From: Candidatus Colwellia aromaticivorans
GTDB lineage: Bacteria > Pseudomonadota > Gammaproteobacteria > Enterobacterales > Alteromonadaceae
Assembly: GCF_003333305.1 (NCBI RefSeq)
Contig: NZ_QOLD01000014.1
Span: forward strand, 48,234-112,233
DNA: 64,000 nt
Reading direction: 5' to 3'
Both the position numbers and the translations under genes were made by a program. Of the stretch, positions 61,255-64,000 are shown in pieces. The number at the start of each line of letters is the position of its first letter. Positions within the stretch are counted from its first letter, which is position 1. Below the pieces are notes generated by a model. The model was not told where the DNA came from, ran no database searches, and worked only from the letters and a program-made list of their open reading frames with translations.

Positions 61255-63780
61255 TTAGTTGTTAACATCTATCAAGGCTTTTTCACTGTGCTGTAGCGGT
61301 CGGATCTGCTCGCGATCTCTGGTGAACTGCACCGTTTCATCCTGATCATCAGAGTTAATAAAGTGTTTAAAGCGTTTGAGTTTTTCAGGATCGTTGATAG
61401 TACTCGTCCACTCACACTCGTATGTGTCGACCACATGCTGCATTTGCGTTTCGAGTTCGCCATTTATTCCAAGTGAGTCGTCAATAACAACGGCTTTTAG
61501 GTGATCGAGTCCACCCGGAAGTTTCATCATCCAGTTCGCTGTTCTTTGCAGTCGGTCGGCGGTTTTGATGTAGTACATCAAGAATCTGTCGATGTATTTA
61601 ATTACTGACTCTTTGTCAATATCTGAGGCTAGCAGATCAGCATGGCGAGGCTTAATACCGCCATTACCGCAGACATAGAGATTCCAGCCTTTGTCTGTAG
61701 CAATAACGCCAAAATCTTTACATTGCGCTTCAGCACATTCACGGGTGCAGCCACTGACAGCTCCCTTAATTTTATGTGGCGAACGCAGGCCCCTATAACG
61801 TATTTCTAGCTCAATAGCCAAGCTAGTACTGTCCTGAACACCATATCGGCACCAGGTAGAACCCACGCAAGACTTAACGGTACGCAGTGATTTACCGTAG
61901 GCATGACCTGATTTAAAACCGGCATCAATTAATATTTTCCAGATAGCAGGTAGTTGATCGAGCCGAGCGCCAAGCAAATCTATGCGCTGACCACCGGTAA
62001 TTTTAGTATAAAGATCGAAATCTTTGCCCACTTGAGCAATAACCATCAACATATCAGGGGTGATTTCACCGCCTGGAATACCGGGAATAACTGAATAAGT
62101 ACCATCTTGTTGAATATTGGCTAGGAAGGCGTCATTGGTGTCCTGAAGAGGTGTATGGTTGAGGATAGGTTCATTGAAAACGCTAGCGAAGATAGACGCT
62201 GCCGTTGGCTTGCATATTTCGCAGCCAGAGCCTTTCCCATGTAGAGCAATAAGATCAGAAAAAGTATTAATGCCGGTAGCCCGGACAACCTGATACATCT
62301 CTTCACGACTAAATTCAAAGTGTTCACACAGCGCATTGCTGACTTCTATACCGTCCTGAGCCATTTTATACTGGTAAAGGTCGGTCAGCATTGGCACGCA
62401 ACCCCCACAGCCGGTACCAGCTTTGGTGTATGATTTGATCGCACTTATCGAATCGCAGCCTTGATTTTCAATGGCATCAAGTACATCACCTTTAGTCACA
62501 TTTTCACAAGAACAGATATGCGCCGTGTTGGGCAGATCACCAATGCCTATACCACTTTCTGCATCGTCATTTCTAGGGAGAATAAGACTCATTGGATCAG
62601 CAGGAAGCTGCATTTTGTTTTGGTAAATTTGTAATAAAGTACCATATTCTGAAGCATCACCGACAAGAACGCCACCGAGTAGCGTGTTACCATCTTCTGA
62701 GATCAACAGCTTCTTGTAAACTCCGGTATGTGGGTTATTCAAAACAATATCTTTGCAGGGTTTATCCTGTGGTTCTATATCGCCAAAACTGGCAACGTCT
62801 GTGCCCATTAGCTTGAGTTTGGTCGACATATCCGCACCAGTAAATGTTGCTGCTGAGTTGCCGGTAAGTTGTTCAACCACGGCATCTGCCATCATAAATC
62901 CGGGTGCAACGAGGCCATAGATCATGTCTTGATAAAGTACGCACTCACCAATGGCGTATATATTATCATCAGAGGTTTTTAAGGAAGAGTTTACTAAAAC
63001 ACCGCCACGAGGCCCTACAGTCAGGCCGCTTGCTTTAGCGAGATCGTCACGAGGACGGATCCCAGCAGAAATGATGATCATATCCGTGTTGATTACGCTA
63101 TCATCGGCAAACTCCATTGCCGTAACACGGGTATCTCCGGCGATATTTTTAGTGTTTTTGTTTAAATTAACCGTCATGCCCTGAGCTTCGATTAGACGCT
63201 TGAGCATTTCTCCGCCAGCGTCATCCACCTGTCTGGGCATAAGTCTTGATGCAAACTCAACTACATCAGTTTTTAGCCCTAGTTCCTGAGCTGCTTTAGC
63301 CGCTTCTAATCCTAGCAGGCCACCCCCTATAACGGCGCAGTTTTTACAATTTTTTGCATAAGCAATAATTTCTTCGAGATCTTCGATGGTGCGGTAAACA
63401 AAAACACCTTCTTTTTCGATACCCGGAACAGGAGGAACAAAAGGGCTTGAACCCGTAGCCATCACTATTTTTTCATAGGCTAGTGTGATGCCTTTTTCGG
63501 AGGTAACTGTTTTATTTTTGCGATCAATACTGATAATTTTATCTTCGAGGTAGAGCTCTATTTTACGCTCTTTATACCAATCAATACTCGCCATACTGAG
63601 ATCTTCGGCGGTTTTACCTTCAAAATAAGCAGATAGGCGAACGCGGTCATAAGCAGGACGTCGCTCCTCACAAAAGGTTATGATTTTAAAGTGATTTTTA
63701 GTATCTTTATTGCTTAGTCGTTCACAAAATTTATAACCTACCATACCGTTTCCGATAACAATGATATTTTTCTGGCTCAT
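61255..63780 (-). CDS. nirB: Nitrite reductase (NADH) large subunit
   Basis: 841 residues. Order: FAD/NAD(P)H oxidoreductase domain (IIVIGNGMVGYKFCERL at the start, CAVIGGGLLGLEAA near 148), BFD-like [2Fe-2S] site (HICSCENVTKGDVL ... GTGCGGCVPML, about 425-465) with a second partial copy (GSGCEICKP), nitrite/sulfite reductase half-domain, then siroheme/[4Fe-4S] cysteines in SCVGSTWCRYG and GCTRECAEAQC. It reduces nitrite to ammonium for assimilation or detoxification. The local GC content looks clearly higher than in the rest of the window. Confidence 0.94.
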   Translation of the reverse strand: MSQKNIIVIGNGMVGYKFCERLSNKDTKNHFKIITFCEERRPAYDRVRLSAYFEGKTAEDLSMASIDWYKERKIELYLEDKIISIDRKNKTVTSEKGITLAYEKIVMATGSSPFVPPVPGIEKEGVFVYRTIEDLEEIIAYAKNCKNCAVIGGGLLGLEAAKAAQELGLKTDVVEFASRLMPRQVDDAGGEMLKRLIEAQGMTVNLNKNTKNIAGDTRVTAMEFADDSVINTDMIIISAGIRPRDDLAKASGLTVGPRGGVLVNSSLKTSDDNIYAIGECVLYQDMIYGLVAPGFMMADAVVEQLTGNSAATFTGADMSTKLKLMGTDVASFGDIEPQDKPCKDIVLNNPHTGVYKKLLISEDGNTLLGGVLVGDASEYGTLLQIYQNKMQLPADPMSLILPRNDDAESGIGIGDLPNTAHICSCENVTKGDVLDAIENQGCDSISAIKSYTKAGTGCGGCVPMLTDLYQYKMAQDGIEVSNALCEHFEFSREEMYQVVRATGINTFSDLIALHGKGSGCEICKPTAASIFASVFNEPILNHTPLQDTNDAFLANIQQDGTYSVIPGIPGGEITPDMLMVIAQVGKDFDLYTKITGGQRIDLLGARLDQLPAIWKILIDAGFKSGHAYGKSLRTVKSCVGSTWCRYGVQDSTSLAIELEIRYRGLRSPHKIKGAVSGCTRECAEAQCKDFGVIATDKGWNLYVCGNGGIKPRHADLLASDIDKESVIKYIDRFLMYYIKTADRLQRTANWMMKLPGGLDHLKAVVIDDSLGINGELETQMQHVVDTYECEWTSTINDPEKLKRFKHFINSDDQDETVQFTRDREQIRPLQHSEKALIDVNN

Positions 63781-63877
63781 AAATTTGTTTCCTATGTTTT
63801 AAAGAATACAGTATTTTTGAGTATAGGAGTTAAATCGCATTACGGATAGTCAGTGTAAATTTATCTTAGGGAACGAA

Positions 63878-63955
63878 TTGACTCACATTAAATGTAACCC
63901 TAGCTGTTTCAAGGTCAGTCCTAAAAACTATCGTTGACTCATAATTAATGTAACC
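63878..63955. promoter_or_regulatory. Pair of direct repeats upstream of nirB
   Basis: Two 22-bp copies, at 63878-63899 and 63934-63955, share TTGACTCA at the left and TTAATGTAACC or TAAATGTAACC at the right and differ mainly in the centre; they are 56 bp apart, start to start. They lie between nirB and a divergent gene starting at 63976, so they look like a two-site operator for a nitrogen-control protein. Confidence 0.6.
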
Positions 63956-63975
63956 GAACTTTCGGGAGCTGCAAT

Positions 63976-64000
63976 ATGAGTCTAAGTGAACGCAAAAGCT
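63976..64000 (+). CDS. Start of a gene divergent from nirB (partial)
   Basis: ATG at 63976 with GGGAG 7 bases upstream begins MSLSERKS and runs off the window. It is divergent from nirBD, so a nitrogen-metabolism gene is likely, but eight residues do not allow a family call. Confidence 0.5.

Noticed and set aside
1..64000. CRISPR array, tRNA, rRNA, phage or integrative element
   Set aside because: No regularly spaced direct repeats, no cloverleaf or rRNA-like sequence, and no integrase or structural phage genes were seen.

Overview
The window looks like a chromosomal segment of a marine gammaproteobacterium of the order Alteromonadales, most likely Colwellia or a close relative. This is inferred from the AT-rich DNA, the gene families (a proteobacterial dedicated-sortase regulatory set, rhombosortase, an Oar-like TonB receptor, DUF2956, SOS-controlled polB) and the many short interspersed repeats. 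There is no phage, plasmid, CRISPR array, rRNA or tRNA. Most genes are ordinary core or metabolic genes. The interest lies in regulation, in decayed genes and in the repeats.

Layout. 0.4-3.7 kb: LysE exporter, a membrane protein, a Bax-like glucosaminidase and phosphoglycolate phosphatase. 4.1-6.8 kb: a 3-oxoacid CoA-transferase pair (scoAB) with a divergent LysR gene; the thiolase that should follow scoB survives only as a 235-bp remnant. 7.1-16.9 kb: PhyH dioxygenase, YgjP-like protease, NhaC antiporter, SEC-C protein, rhombosortase, TapT, gamma-glutamyltransferase and a glycerate-kinase-like protein, plus a tail fragment of an EAL-domain gene. 17-23.3 kb: SulP transporter, then the dedicated-sortase two-component pair and PdsO, without a sortase or sortase target. 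23.5-31.7 kb: murI, dinG and polB (sharing one perfect LexA box), DUF2956 and metC.

31.8-40.7 kb looks like a nucleic-acid and nucleoside scavenging region: alkaline phosphatase, endonuclease/exonuclease/phosphatase-family protein, a RutR-like TetR regulator, a divergent TonB receptor, then cdd and deoA. 40.7-45.6 kb: a desuccinylase-like protein, HinT, acylphosphatase, DUF1653 and ilvIH with a complete attenuator (29-residue leader peptide rich in Leu/Val/Ile plus terminator).

45.9-57.2 kb is a probable oxygen-limitation cluster. The plus-strand part is a decayed formate/nitrite-channel-like gene behind an FNR-like box, a small unknown protein, a TerB-like protein, a P-type ATPase, a cytochrome c lipoprotein and a universal stress protein. 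The minus-strand part, behind a perfect FNR box, is a beta-CASP metallo-hydrolase, a universal stress protein, an AMP-phosphorylase-like protein and a PRPP-synthetase-like protein. 57.9-64 kb: a YfbR-type deoxynucleotidase with a changed HD motif, alaA, and nirBD with paired direct repeats upstream.

Nine short inverted-repeat elements (184-314 bp, no ORF of their own) are scattered through the window. Seven share TATACCC...GGGTATA ends. Two have different ends, but four elements from all three end types carry the same roughly 49-bp double-hairpin module. This modular family is the least explained structure here.
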